Source of the DNA: Verrucomicrobia bacterium LP2A
GTDB taxonomy: Bacteria; Verrucomicrobiota; Verrucomicrobiia; Methylacidiphilales; Methylacidiphilaceae
NCBI GenBank assembly: GCA_000526255.1
Contig: JAFS01000001.1
Span: 868,001-932,000 of the forward strand
Direction of reading: 5' to 3'
DNA length: 64,000 bases
The notes under the pieces are model-generated. The model was not told where the DNA came from, ran no database searches, and saw only the letters and a list, made by a program, of their open reading frames with translations. The position numbers and the translations under genes are program-made. Below, piece by piece: positions 16,333 through 25,417 of the stretch (within the stretch, counting starts at the first letter, position 1; every line of letters starts with the position of its first letter).

Positions 16333-19028
16333 CCTACTTTCGGAGAGGCGGCGGCTTCCGGAACCCTTTCCAGGGGAAGAAAAAGGGAAAAGACCGCCCC
16401 TCCTCCCGGTCGATTCGCAACTTCAATCTTGCCGCCATGCGCCTCGACCACTCCTTTGACGATCGATAATCCCAGCCCGGTTCCTCCTGGAGGAGCCCCG
16501 CTCCCACGATAGAACTTGTCGAAGAGGTGGCCACCGCCATCCGGTCCGAGCCCTGGCCCCCGATCGCCGACCCGGATGACCATCCGCTCCCGGGTCGCAT
16601 CCGTCTCGATCGTCAGATCGACGGGGCTGCCGGGGGGAGTGTGCATGGCGGCGTTGAGCAGAAGATTGGTAAGCGCCTGCTGCACCAGAGGGAAGTCGAT
16701 GCGCACCAGGGGGAGTTCGCTCGGAACGCGGAGCTGGAGCTCGCGCCCTTTCAAATCCTTCTCGGTGTCGCGGAGGGCGGCATCCACCAGATCCTTTCCG
16801 TCGCACCACTCCCTTTTGAGCTTGAAATGGCCGGAGCTGAGCCGAGCCATGTCGAGCAGGTTTTCGACGAGACGGTTCATTCGGGTCGAGGCCGAAGCAA
16901 TCTCCTCCAGGTAGACCGCCTCGGCTCCCAGCTTTTTCCGTGACTCCTCGGGAAGGCTCGAGACGGCCGCCGTGATCACGGCCAGAGGGGTGCGCATCTC
17001 GTGGGAGATCGAATTGAGCAGGGTTTGACTCAGGCGCTCCGACTCGGCGGCCAGTCGAGAGTGCTCGGCCACCTCGCAGAGATTCTGCCGATCGACCACG
17101 AGCGCGATCTGATTCGCGCAGGCCTGCAGGAGCGTCCTTTGATCGAAGGTCAGGTTCCTTTCCTCGAAAAGCCGCACCCCGAGCACCCCCACCGCCTTTC
17201 CCGAGCTGACGAGCGGCACGTAATGTCCCTGGGAAAGGGGAAGATTGTCAGTGAAACGCCCCGAGGGCCGCACGTTTTCGAACGCCCAGGCGGCGACGGC
17301 CACCTCGCGCTCGCTCACCCGATAGGTGCTTGCCCAGTGAGGCACCGAGTAGAGGCTCTCCTCCATCGGATTCGCCAAAAAGAAGGCAACCTCCGCGTGA
17401 AAGGTCCTTCCGATGTGTTGCACGACGCGCGAGACGATGTCGTCCATCGTCGTGGCGGAAGAGAGCTCCTGGGTCAAAAGGTAAAGGGCCGTCACCCTCT
17501 GCTCGCGCCTCCGTTCCGCCTTCTCCTGTGCGCGATTGCGGGCGATGAACTGTCCCAAGACCAGGGCGACCACAAGATAGGTGCTCACCATGATCCCGTT
17601 CTCGAGCTCGAATACGCCCAGGGTGAAGCGTGGGGAGAGAAAGAAGAAATCCCAGAGCACCGCACTCAGGACAGCAGCGAAAAGAACCGGTCCCCTTCCG
17701 ACGAAGAGCGCCAGAAAGGCAATCGCAAGCAAGTAGATCAGGCCGATCGACCGACTGCCCAGCCAGTGGTGGAGGGCAAGATTGAGAAAGCTCAGGCCCG
17801 CAACGACGGCGGCAGCGATCCCGTAGGAGGAACCCGGAGATTCCGTCACGCGCCACCGGAGCGGGGAGCGCGACGGTTTCGCCTCTTCGTCCACCCGCAC
17901 GATATGGAGATCGATCTCCCCGCTCTCTCGAGCCAGACGGTGGAGCAGCGACCGGCTCCGGAACCAGTCGCGAAAGCCACTGCCCCCCGGCTTGCCGAAG
18001 ACAATCTGGGTCACATTGTGCTGCCGGGCGACGCGAACCAGCCCTCGCACCAAGTCATCGTCGGTCGCTGTGGCCACCTCTCCTCCCAGGCGGCGAACCA
18101 GATCGAGGTGATTTCCCAGGCGGGTTTCCTCCGCGGCGGAGAGAGGATGCGTCGGCTCGATGTAGGCAGCGACCCACGGGCTGCCCAAGCTATCGGCCAA
18201 TCGACGGGTCCACCGGATCAGCGGTTCCGAAAAGGGACTCGCGCTCACCGCGACCATCAGCCGGTGGCCGGTCTTCCACGGTCCGAGGATGTGCATGAGC
18301 TGCATGTACTCATGCACGTCCTTGCCCGCCTTTTCCGCCGCCAGCCGCAGAACGATCTCCCGCAGCGCCCGCAGATTTCCCTCCCGGAAAAAGTGCAGCG
18401 CGGCGGCCCGGGCCCGGTCGGGAATGTAGACCTTCCCCTCGGAGAGCCGCTTGAGCAGATCCTCGGACGAGAGATCGATCACCTCGACTTCGGCCAAATC
18501 GACGAACTGATCCGGGACAGTCTCCTGGACGGGCGCACCGGTGATCTGCTGGACGGTGTCCGTTCGGCTCTCAATGTGCTGAACGTTGAGTGTCGTGTAG
18601 ACATCGATGCCCGCCTCGAGCAGCTCTTCCACGTCCTGGTAGCGCTTCGGATGGCGGCTGCCCGGGGCGTTGCTGTGCGCCAGCTCGTCGACAACGGCCA
18701 GATGCGGCCGCCGTTCCAGCAAGGCGTCGAGATCCATCTCCTCGAGCCGGAGCCCTCGATACTCCACCGCGCGCCGGGGAACCTTCGGGAACCCCTCGGC
18801 GAGGGCCTCCGTCTCCTTGCGCCCGTGCGCCTCGACATATCCGATCACGACGTCACGACCGTTGGCCAGCTCCACTCGAGCGGCCTGGAGCATGGCGAAA
18901 GTCTTCCCGACCCCAGGACACATTCCCAGAAAGATCTTGAGATTTCCCCGGCGCTTCTCCGCCTCCTCTTTCGCGACAACGGCCAGCAGCGAATCGGGAT
19001 TCGGGCGCTCGTCTGACTGCGCGGGCAT
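16329..19028 (-). CDS. kdpD: KdpD osmosensitive K+ channel histidine kinase
   Basis: An 899-residue KdpD. The N-terminal KdpD domain has Walker A GMCPGVGKT at residues 35-43, followed by a Usp domain. Four membrane helices lie near residues 395-500, then a GAF-like domain, the H-box LNSISHEMRTPLAVI with His676, the N-box NLLLNAAMHT and GTGLGLSIVKGVVEAHGG. It senses K+ limitation or ionic stress and phosphorylates KdpE. Only kdpD and kdpE are present; a ribosomal-protein gene lies upstream, divergent. c-di-AMP binding by the Usp domain is known for some family members and cannot be judged here. Confidence 0.93.
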   Translation of the reverse strand: MPAQSDERPNPDSLLAVVAKEEAEKRRGNLKIFLGMCPGVGKTFAMLQAARVELANGRDVVIGYVEAHGRKETEALAEGFPKVPRRAVEYRGLRLEEMDLDALLERRPHLAVVDELAHSNAPGSRHPKRYQDVEELLEAGIDVYTTLNVQHIESRTDTVQQITGAPVQETVPDQFVDLAEVEVIDLSSEDLLKRLSEGKVYIPDRARAAALHFFREGNLRALREIVLRLAAEKAGKDVHEYMQLMHILGPWKTGHRLMVAVSASPFSEPLIRWTRRLADSLGSPWVAAYIEPTHPLSAAEETRLGNHLDLVRRLGGEVATATDDDLVRGLVRVARQHNVTQIVFGKPGGSGFRDWFRSRSLLHRLARESGEIDLHIVRVDEEAKPSRSPLRWRVTESPGSSYGIAAAVVAGLSFLNLALHHWLGSRSIGLIYLLAIAFLALFVGRGPVLFAAVLSAVLWDFFFLSPRFTLGVFELENGIMVSTYLVVALVLGQFIARNRAQEKAERRREQRVTALYLLTQELSSATTMDDIVSRVVQHIGRTFHAEVAFFLANPMEESLYSVPHWASTYRVSEREVAVAAWAFENVRPSGRFTDNLPLSQGHYVPLVSSGKAVGVLGVRLFEERNLTFDQRTLLQACANQIALVVDRQNLCEVAEHSRLAAESERLSQTLLNSISHEMRTPLAVITAAVSSLPEESRKKLGAEAVYLEEIASASTRMNRLVENLLDMARLSSGHFKLKREWCDGKDLVDAALRDTEKDLKGRELQLRVPSELPLVRIDFPLVQQALTNLLLNAAMHTPPGSPVDLTIETDATRERMVIRVGDRGPGLGPDGGGHLFDKFYRGSGAPPGGTGLGLSIVKGVVEAHGGKIEVANRPGGGAVFSLFLPLERVPEAAASPKVG

Positions 19029-19138
19029 GTTCTTCCCGAAAGCCTACCATCCTCCCTCCCCCGCTTCGAGCAAAACGAGCAGGTGGCGCTCCGGAGCGGC
19101 ATTCGTGAATTCCGGCTTTTGAGAAGAAGAAAAGAGAA

Positions 19139-19167
19139 TTGTCGTGCACGGTTTCTCGCTCTATGTT
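19139..19167 (+). promoter_or_regulatory. Candidate sigma70 promoter for rplY operon
   Basis: TTGTCG at 19139-19144 and TATGTT at 19162-19167 are separated by exactly 17 bases and lie about 45 bp before the rplY start, in an otherwise GC-rich neighbourhood that turns AT-rich here. Read by eye only. Confidence 0.45.
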
Positions 19168-19212
19168 AAACGCTCCATTTTCAATCGAATCGATCGAATC
19201 GGAGGTTTAGGT

Positions 19213-19860
19213 ATGGCGCGTACAGTATCGCTTAAGGCTCAACCGCGCTCGGCCGTCGGAAGGCACCGAGTACGACGTCTGCGGGCGGAAGGAAAGATCC
19301 CCGCGGTCCTCTACGGGAGAAAGGGCCATCTGGCGCTGGAAATCAGCGCACTGGAGCTCGTCGAGGCGTTTCACGGAAGGGGAACGGAAAAGGTCCTGAT
19401 CGACCTGCAAGTCGAGGGTGGCGATGGTGTGCAGCAGAAGCTCGCGTTCTTACAAGCCATCCAGGAGCATCCGCTGACCGACCGCATCCTCCATGTCGAT
19501 CTTCACGAGCTCTCCGCCGACGAGAAGATCCACACCGAGGTCGAGGTGCACCCGGTCGGGGATCCGGTCGGAGTCCGGACAGGCGGAGGCCTGCTGCAGG
19601 CGCCGGTCCGCCATTTGCACATCACCTGCCTGCCTCACGATCTTCCCGAGTCGATCTCGGTGGACGTCGAAGCGCTCGGCGTCGGCGAGTCGATCCATGT
19701 AGGAGACGTCACCCCTCCGGCCGGAGTCGAATTCCTCAACCCGAAGGAACAGGTCCTCTTCACGGTCACCGCTCCACAAGCCGAGGAGGCTCCGACGGCG
19801 CAGGAAGCAAAGGAGCCCGAGCTGGTGCGGGAGCGGAAGGAAGCCGAGGAAGAGAAGTAA
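19213..19860 (+). CDS. rplY: 50S ribosomal protein L25 (CTC form)
   Basis: A 215-residue long-form (general stress CTC) L25. The N-terminal 5S-rRNA-binding domain (LRAEGKIPAVLYGRKGH, ILHVDLHELSADEKI) is followed by the C-terminal TL5/CTC domain with VGVRTGGGLLQ, HDLPESISVDVEALGVGESIHVGDV and an acidic Glu-rich tail. ATG 19213 has GGAGG seven bases upstream; the frame extends further back but that part is leader DNA. It heads the block rplY-pth-rpsF-ssb-rplI. Confidence 0.93.
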   Translation: MARTVSLKAQPRSAVGRHRVRRLRAEGKIPAVLYGRKGHLALEISALELVEAFHGRGTEKVLIDLQVEGGDGVQQKLAFLQAIQEHPLTDRILHVDLHELSADEKIHTEVEVHPVGDPVGVRTGGGLLQAPVRHLHITCLPHDLPESISVDVEALGVGESIHVGDVTPPAGVEFLNPKEQVLFTVTAPQAEEAPTAQEAKEPELVRERKEAEEEK

Positions 19861-19962
19861 GCATCCCAGGCTCCGTTCCGTCCCGCGGGAGAGGAACCGA
19901 GCAGACCCGAGCCCGATCCGCTGCTCCCTCATTCGGGCCTGCCGAACCGAGAAGGCGAGAAA

Positions 19963-20517
19963 GTGTTTTCTCTGATTTTCGGATTGGGCAACCCCGGACT
20001 GGAGTATGCCGGTACGCGACACAACGTCGGCCTCATGGTGGTCGAAGCCATCGCCCGACGCGGGAAGCTTTCGTGGCGCCCGGAGCGTTGGGGGCCGGCC
20101 TTCGTCGCCCAAGGCAAGCAGGCGCTTTTGATCTCTCCTCTCTGTTATATGAACGAAAGTGGGGTGGTTGTGCGTAAGTTCATACAAAGACTAGGGAAGA
20201 AGCCCGAGGAGATCTTTGTGGTCGTTGACGATTGTACCCTCCCGCTCGGCAAGCTGCGCCTGCGCCCCGGCGGCTCCCCCGGCGGTCACCGGGGCCTGCT
20301 TTCGGTGGCGTCCTCCATCGGGACGGAGGGCTTCGGGAGGCTGCGTTGCGGCATCGGCCCGCCGCCCCACGGCGTCGACTTGGCGGATTTTGTGCTCGCC
20401 CGCTTCCGGGACGAGGAGCTGCCCGCGCTCGAAGCGATGGTCGAGCGGTCCGTCGATGCATTTGAGTGTTGTCAGGAGTACGGCATTGAGGTAGCGATGA
20501 GCCGGTTCAACGCGTAA
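19963..20517 (+). CDS. pth: Peptidyl-tRNA hydrolase
   Basis: A 184-residue Pth. Conserved segments are FGLGNPGLEYAGTRHNVGL (with the catalytic His), PLCYMNESG, VVVDDCTLPLGKLRLRPGGS and GGHRGLLS. It releases tRNA from prematurely dropped peptidyl-tRNA. It has a GTG start. The L25-Pth gene order is common in bacteria. Confidence 0.93.
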   Translation: MFSLIFGLGNPGLEYAGTRHNVGLMVVEAIARRGKLSWRPERWGPAFVAQGKQALLISPLCYMNESGVVVRKFIQRLGKKPEEIFVVVDDCTLPLGKLRLRPGGSPGGHRGLLSVASSIGTEGFGRLRCGIGPPPHGVDLADFVLARFRDEELPALEAMVERSVDAFECCQEYGIEVAMSRFNA

Positions 20518-20557
20518 GCAACCACAACGTCTTCGAAGAAAGGCGATCGGAACGATC

Positions 20558-20875
20558 ATGAAAGCGATTTACGACGGATTGTATATCTTGAATGTGCAAG
20601 GGAAGGACGAAAACGTGAAGGAAGCGATCGAAGCCCTCGAATCGACGCTTCGTTCCGAGGAAGGCGAGCTGCTCGGCTGCCAGAAAATGGATCGGCGGCG
20701 CTTCGAGCGGATCGCCCAGCGAATCGAGTTCGGCTATTACGTCAACCTGATCTTTTCGCTCGCGCCGAGCCGCATTGGCGCCCTTGGCGAGGCACAGAAG
20801 GCTCACCCCTTCCTGCTTCGTCAATTCTACCTTCGGAGGAAGCAGGCTCCCGAGCCGGCGGCTTCGGCGGCCTAA
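20558..20875 (+). CDS. rpsF: 30S ribosomal protein S6
   Basis: A 105-residue S6. It begins MKAIYDGLYILNV, has the RRRFERIAQRIEFGYYVNLIF segment and ends in an Ala-rich tail. It lies in the conserved order pth-rpsF-ssb-rplI; rpsR, often found between ssb and rplI, is missing here. Confidence 0.88.
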   Translation: MKAIYDGLYILNVQGKDENVKEAIEALESTLRSEEGELLGCQKMDRRRFERIAQRIEFGYYVNLIFSLAPSRIGALGEAQKAHPFLLRQFYLRRKQAPEPAASAA

Positions 20876-20889
20876 ACGGAGGACTCCCC

Positions 20890-21333
20890 ATGGCCGACCT
20901 CAATCGCGTCTTTCTCATCGGTAATCTAACCCGGGATCCCGAAGTGCGCTACACCCCCAAGGGTACCGTTGTCGGAGATCTATCCTTGGCGGTCAATACG
21001 ACGATTCGCAGCCAGGATGGACAGGTGAAGGAGGAGACCTGCTTCGTCGACGTCGTCGCCTGGGGACGCCAGGCGGAGACGGCCAAGGAGTACCTGCAGC
21101 GCGGCTCGCCGGTCTTCGTCGAGGGCAGGCTCCAGTTCGATCAGTGGGAAACCAAAGAGGGGGAGAAGCGAAACCGCATCCGCGTCCGTGCGGAGCGGAT
21201 TCAATTTCTCGGACGCGGCAAGTCCACCGGGAACCATCCTTCCGGAGAAGAACCGGGACGTCCCCGCGAGGCGGGAGAAGCGGCCCGGCCACCGGAAGCG
21301 AGCGCAGGCGAAGCCGACGACGTCCCCTTTTGA
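20890..21333 (+). CDS. ssb: Single-stranded DNA-binding protein
   Basis: A 147-residue SSB with an OB fold at residues 1-105 (LNRVFLIGNLTRDPEVRYTP, CFVDVVAWGRQAETAKEYL, GSPVFVEGRLQFDQWE). A flexible linker leads to the acidic C-terminal tip ADDVPF that recruits repair and replication partners. An AGGA site precedes the ATG. Confidence 0.95.
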   Translation: MADLNRVFLIGNLTRDPEVRYTPKGTVVGDLSLAVNTTIRSQDGQVKEETCFVDVVAWGRQAETAKEYLQRGSPVFVEGRLQFDQWETKEGEKRNRIRVRAERIQFLGRGKSTGNHPSGEEPGRPREAGEAARPPEASAGEADDVPF

Positions 21334-21384
21334 GCCCGGGCGGCACGCGGTCCAATGTCAGAACCAACCAAGGGAGAAAGAGTA

Positions 21385-21963
21385 ATGCTGGTAGAAGTGC
21401 TTCTGCACACAAGAATCGACGGCCTAGGAGCGGAAGGCGATCTAATCAAGGTCAAGAGCGGCTATGCGCGCAACTTTTTGCTGCCCAAGCGCATGGCAAC
21501 CATTGCGACGATGGCGACCAAGCACCATATCGAGCTCTTGCGCAAACGGCGGGCCGAGAGAGAAGCGACCGAGTTCCAGGCGGCTCAGGAGTTGGCATCC
21601 CGCCTGCAAAAGCTCAAGCTGCTCTTTACCCTAGCCTCGGGCACAGAAGGGCAAGAGAAGGTCTTCGGTGCGGTCACCGCTCAGAATGTCGCCGATCGTC
21701 TGAAGGAGGAGGGCATTGAAATCGATCGGAAGAAGATCCGCATGGAGCGCCCGCTGAAGGAGTTGCGGATCTACAGCCTTTCGGTGGATGTCCACCCGGA
21801 TGTAACTGCGCAGCTCCATGTCGAGCTGGCACCTCCGACGGACAAAGTCAAGGGAAAGGAGACGAAGACGAAGGCCGAGACGCGCAAGAAGCCGGCGACC
21901 AGGAAAACGAAGTCTTCGCCCGCTTCGGAGGATGGGGTTTCCTCCCCCGACGCCTCCCAGTAA
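21385..21963 (+). CDS. rplI: 50S ribosomal protein L9
   Basis: A 192-residue L9. The N-terminal domain (MLVEVLLHTRIDGLGAEGD, VKSGYARNFLLPKRMA) and long connecting helix are followed by the C-terminal domain (EKVFGAVTAQNVADRL) and an unusual 45-residue Lys/Thr/Ser-rich tail after ELAPP. ATG 21385 has GGGAG upstream. It is the last gene of the rplY block. Confidence 0.92.
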   Translation: MLVEVLLHTRIDGLGAEGDLIKVKSGYARNFLLPKRMATIATMATKHHIELLRKRRAEREATEFQAAQELASRLQKLKLLFTLASGTEGQEKVFGAVTAQNVADRLKEEGIEIDRKKIRMERPLKELRIYSLSVDVHPDVTAQLHVELAPPTDKVKGKETKTKAETRKKPATRKTKSSPASEDGVSSPDASQ

Positions 21964-22026
21964 GAGCCAGTTCCGGGGCACGAGGGGACGGGGAGGCGAG
22001 TTCGTCCGACCAAGCAACACCCGCGC

Positions 22027-24792
22027 GTGAAGCGAGCAATACAGTTCTCGCCTCGGTGGCTGCACGGTCGGTCCTCCCTGCTCACGTCCTTGATCCTTAC
22101 CCTCGCCTTCTGGCTGGGGGGACAAGAAGCCCATCCCCAAACGAGCTCGTCGGAGGGCGGCGAGACAGGCCCTTCGACCTCCCAAGACGGTCCGGTGCAG
22201 GGAGGCCAGTCGCTCCTTCCGCTGGAAACCGTTCCCAAGGGAGCTCCGGCCCTCCTCGACCAGCCTCCGGCACCAGCCGCTTCTGCGCCGAGCGAAACTC
22301 AGGCAGCCGTCCCCTCGGCCGCAGAAACGCAGCCGCCGGAACCCGTCGTTCCCACCGCTCCCCGGCTCTCCCCACCCCCCCTTCCTTCCGAAGAACCAGC
22401 GCCGCCCGTCGGCCAGCCGGTCGCACCCTCCGAAGAGCAGCCTCCGCCCACCCCGACGACGCCGAAGCATCGTCCGAAGAAGATCATCGCCCCGCCGAGC
22501 GCATCCGGAGCGCAGGCATCGGGGCCGCCCGTGAAGGAGATCGAGGTCGTCTACGTGGGGCCGAAGTCGGTCAACCGGAGCATGATCCTCTCCAACATGC
22601 ACACCACCGTCGGGCAGCCGTATGTCGCCACCACGGTCGAGGAAGATGTGCGCAACCTTTACGCGACCGGCCTCTTCACCAACTTGCGGATCACGAGCGA
22701 ACCGTTGGGAGACGGAGTCAAGGTCCTCGTCGTCGTCCAGCCCAAGCCGCTCATCAAGGAGATCGTGATCAAGGGTTCCGCCGGAATCAAGACCGAGACG
22801 ATCCGGCACCAGATGAAAGCCAAGGTCGGCGACCCCTTGAGTGAATTCCAGATTTCGGCCGACGCGGAAAAGATCAAGGAATACTACCAGAACCACGGCT
22901 ACGGCGATGCACAGGTCAACTATAAGATCGACGTGAACGAGGAGTTCGGGCGAGCCGTGGTCACCGTGCTGATCGCGGAAGGAGAAAAGCGCTTCATCAC
23001 CCTGATGAACTTCCTCGGCAACAACAGCTTTCCCACGAAGGAGCTGCAGAAGCAGTTCAAGACCAAGAAAAAGAACTTGCTCTCCTTCTTCAACAAGTCT
23101 GGCCTCCTCAAGGAGGAGCAGTTCCAGGAAGATCTGCGGAAGCTCAAGGAGTTCTATCAGAACCACGGCTACATCGACATGAGCATCCGCGACGTCAAGA
23201 TTGAGCACCCCACCAAGGACCAGACGACCGTCACGATCGCGATCCACGAAGGGGTCCAATACCACGTCGGCACGATCCAGCTTTCGGGCAACCAGATCTA
23301 TTCCAACGGCGACATCCTCTCGTCGATCAAGATGACCGAAGGCTCGGTCTTTTCCCCGAAGGGGCTCGACGACGACATCAAGGACCTGCGCGACTATTAC
23401 GGCCAGCGCGGTTATATCGACGCCGAACTCCGGCCCGAGCGGCTCCCCAACGTGGAAAGCGGCAAGATCGACCTACTCTTCAAGATCGCCGAGGGGAGCC
23501 AGGCCTACGTAGACAAGATCGTCGTCCAGGGCAATACGGTCACCAAGGACAAGGTGATCCGGCGCGAGCTCGCGGTTCAGCCGGGGGATGTCTACAACAG
23601 CGTCCAGGTCGATGCGAGCCGCAAGCGGCTCGAAAACCTTGGCTATTTCGAGAAGGTCGAGATCAACCCGCAGGACACCAACGTTCCTAACCGGAAGAAC
23701 ATGGTGATCACCCTCCAGGAAAAACATACCGGCAACCTGAGCTTCGGGCTTGGCTACAGCACGATCGAAAGCCTCATGGGATTTGCCGAGATCAACCAGG
23801 GCAACTTCGACATCGCCAATCCGCCTTCCTTCACCGGAGCGGGGCAGAAGTTCCGCGTCCGCGGCCAGATCGGCATCTTCATGGAGACCTTCCTCATGTC
23901 GTTCACCGAGCCCTGGTTCATGGACAAGCCGATCGCCGTCGGCACCGACCTCTTCTTCAACCAGTACAGCTACATGCAGTACTACCAGGGCTTCAACATG
24001 ACCAACATGGGCTTCGACCTGCGCGCGGCCAAGCGGCTCAGCCAATGGGTGACTCTTTCGACCCGCTACGATCTGACCGACTACACCCTTTGGGGCATGC
24101 TGCCGGAGATCGAGCAGGTTCCCGTCTATGCCCAAAACCATGGCTCCCGCACCCAGAGTGACGTTTCGATCGACTTGATCTATGATAGCCGGGACAGCGT
24201 CACCATTACCCGCCACGGCACCATGATCGACTTCAACGTCCTGGGCGCCGGAGGACCTCTCTTGGGGCAGACCAATATCTACAAGGCGCAGGTCAACATC
24301 TCCCACTACGAGAGTCTCCCCTTCGACGTCATCTTCTGGTCCCACCTCAACGCGGGGATGGTGCAGCAGTACGGCAACAGCAGCTTCGTCCCGCTCTACG
24401 ACAGCTACTTCCTGGGCGGCCCCCGGAGCCTCCGGGGATTCGACTATGCGCTGGTCGGCCCGAACTATCTCCCGTACGACTTCCCGATCGGCGGCCAGAC
24501 GATGGCCTTCACCAACCTCGAGCTTACGTTTCCCCTGGTCGACCGCGTGCGCTTGGCGACCTTTACCGACATCGGCTTCAACGCGGGTTCGCTGATCGGA
24601 CCCAACCCGACACCGAACGTCCCCGGCATCATCGCCGGAGAGGGAATCAACATCATCGCCGATGCCGGCATGGGTCTCCGTCTCTACCTGCCGATCGGGC
24701 CTCTGCGCCTCGACTACGCGATTCCCTACATCTACACGTCCTGGCTCAACCAGACCGGACGATTTTACTTTGACGTCGGTTACTCGTTTTAA
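22027..24792 (+). CDS. bamA: Outer-membrane protein assembly factor BamA
   Basis: A 921-residue Omp85. It has a signal peptide (residues 1-37), then an unusually long Pro/Ala/Ser/Glu-rich segment (about 40-165), five POTRA domains (about 170-575) and a 16-strand barrel. The barrel shows the family GGPRSLRGFDYALVG loop and ends in a terminal Phe (VGYSF), the beta-signal for Bam. It inserts barrel proteins into the outer membrane. The GTG start at 22027 is used because it gives a proper signal peptide. It is followed by skp and lpxD, a widespread order. Confidence 0.95.
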   Translation: MKRAIQFSPRWLHGRSSLLTSLILTLAFWLGGQEAHPQTSSSEGGETGPSTSQDGPVQGGQSLLPLETVPKGAPALLDQPPAPAASAPSETQAAVPSAAETQPPEPVVPTAPRLSPPPLPSEEPAPPVGQPVAPSEEQPPPTPTTPKHRPKKIIAPPSASGAQASGPPVKEIEVVYVGPKSVNRSMILSNMHTTVGQPYVATTVEEDVRNLYATGLFTNLRITSEPLGDGVKVLVVVQPKPLIKEIVIKGSAGIKTETIRHQMKAKVGDPLSEFQISADAEKIKEYYQNHGYGDAQVNYKIDVNEEFGRAVVTVLIAEGEKRFITLMNFLGNNSFPTKELQKQFKTKKKNLLSFFNKSGLLKEEQFQEDLRKLKEFYQNHGYIDMSIRDVKIEHPTKDQTTVTIAIHEGVQYHVGTIQLSGNQIYSNGDILSSIKMTEGSVFSPKGLDDDIKDLRDYYGQRGYIDAELRPERLPNVESGKIDLLFKIAEGSQAYVDKIVVQGNTVTKDKVIRRELAVQPGDVYNSVQVDASRKRLENLGYFEKVEINPQDTNVPNRKNMVITLQEKHTGNLSFGLGYSTIESLMGFAEINQGNFDIANPPSFTGAGQKFRVRGQIGIFMETFLMSFTEPWFMDKPIAVGTDLFFNQYSYMQYYQGFNMTNMGFDLRAAKRLSQWVTLSTRYDLTDYTLWGMLPEIEQVPVYAQNHGSRTQSDVSIDLIYDSRDSVTITRHGTMIDFNVLGAGGPLLGQTNIYKAQVNISHYESLPFDVIFWSHLNAGMVQQYGNSSFVPLYDSYFLGGPRSLRGFDYALVGPNYLPYDFPIGGQTMAFTNLELTFPLVDRVRLATFTDIGFNAGSLIGPNPTPNVPGIIAGEGINIIADAGMGLRLYLPIGPLRLDYAIPYIYTSWLNQTGRFYFDVGYSF

Positions 24793-24811
24793 CTACTTTG
24801 CAGGACGCAAC

Positions 24812-25405
24812 ATGAAACCAGGATTGCTCTTCATATCGGCTCTGCTTCTTTCCGCATCGCTCGCCGGTGCGCAACAACTCAAGATCGCCACCTTCGACTT
24901 CCAAAAAGCCTTTAGCGAATACTACAGGACGAAGGACGCGGAGGGGGAGCTCCAAGCCCGCGTGGCCACCTTCAAGAAAGAAGACCAAGAGAGGACCAAC
25001 GACTACCGGAAGATCGCGGAAGAGGCGCAGAAGCTCCAGGACGGCGCCCAGGACAAGACCCTTTCCGAGGCTGCGCGCCAGGAGAGGTTGAAGGCCTTTC
25101 AGGCCAAGGTGCAGGAGGTGCAAAACCTGCAGCGGGCGATTCAGGAATTTCGCACCACCCGCGGTCGCGAGCTCGAAGAGCGTTCGCAACGCATCCGGCA
25201 GGGGCTCATCGACGAAATCACCAAGGTCGTCGTCGACGTGGGAGCCAAGGGCAAGTATACCCTGGTGATCGACAAGACCGGCCGGAGCCTCAATGGCACT
25301 CCGGTACTCCTCTATTCGCAGGATCTTCCTGACATCACCGACGAAGTTGTTCGCGCGATCAACGCGACCAAGGCGGCCCCCAAGGCGGCATCCGCCCATC
25401 CATGA
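24812..25405 (+). CDS. skp: OmpH/Skp-family periplasmic chaperone
   Basis: A 197-residue OmpH/Skp protein: signal peptide (MKPGLLFISALLLSASLAGA), then KIATFDFQKAFSEYYRTKDAE, a long charged coiled coil (about residues 40-130) and a C-terminal strand with YTLVIDKTG. Skp shields unfolded outer-membrane proteins and hands them to the Bam complex. ATG 24812 has AGGA six bases upstream and lies 19 bases after bamA. Confidence 0.9.
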   Translation: MKPGLLFISALLLSASLAGAQQLKIATFDFQKAFSEYYRTKDAEGELQARVATFKKEDQERTNDYRKIAEEAQKLQDGAQDKTLSEAARQERLKAFQAKVQEVQNLQRAIQEFRTTRGRELEERSQRIRQGLIDEITKVVVDVGAKGKYTLVIDKTGRSLNGTPVLLYSQDLPDITDEVVRAINATKAAPKAASAHP

Positions 25406-25417
25406 CCGAGGCTGGGA

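Noticed and set aside
17001-19016. Long open frame opposite kdpD (+ strand)
   Set aside because: Antisense shadow of kdpD with no recognisable motif.
21631-23265. Long open frame opposite rplI/bamA (- strand)
   Set aside because: Low-complexity Arg/Gly/Leu translation, covered by two certain genes.
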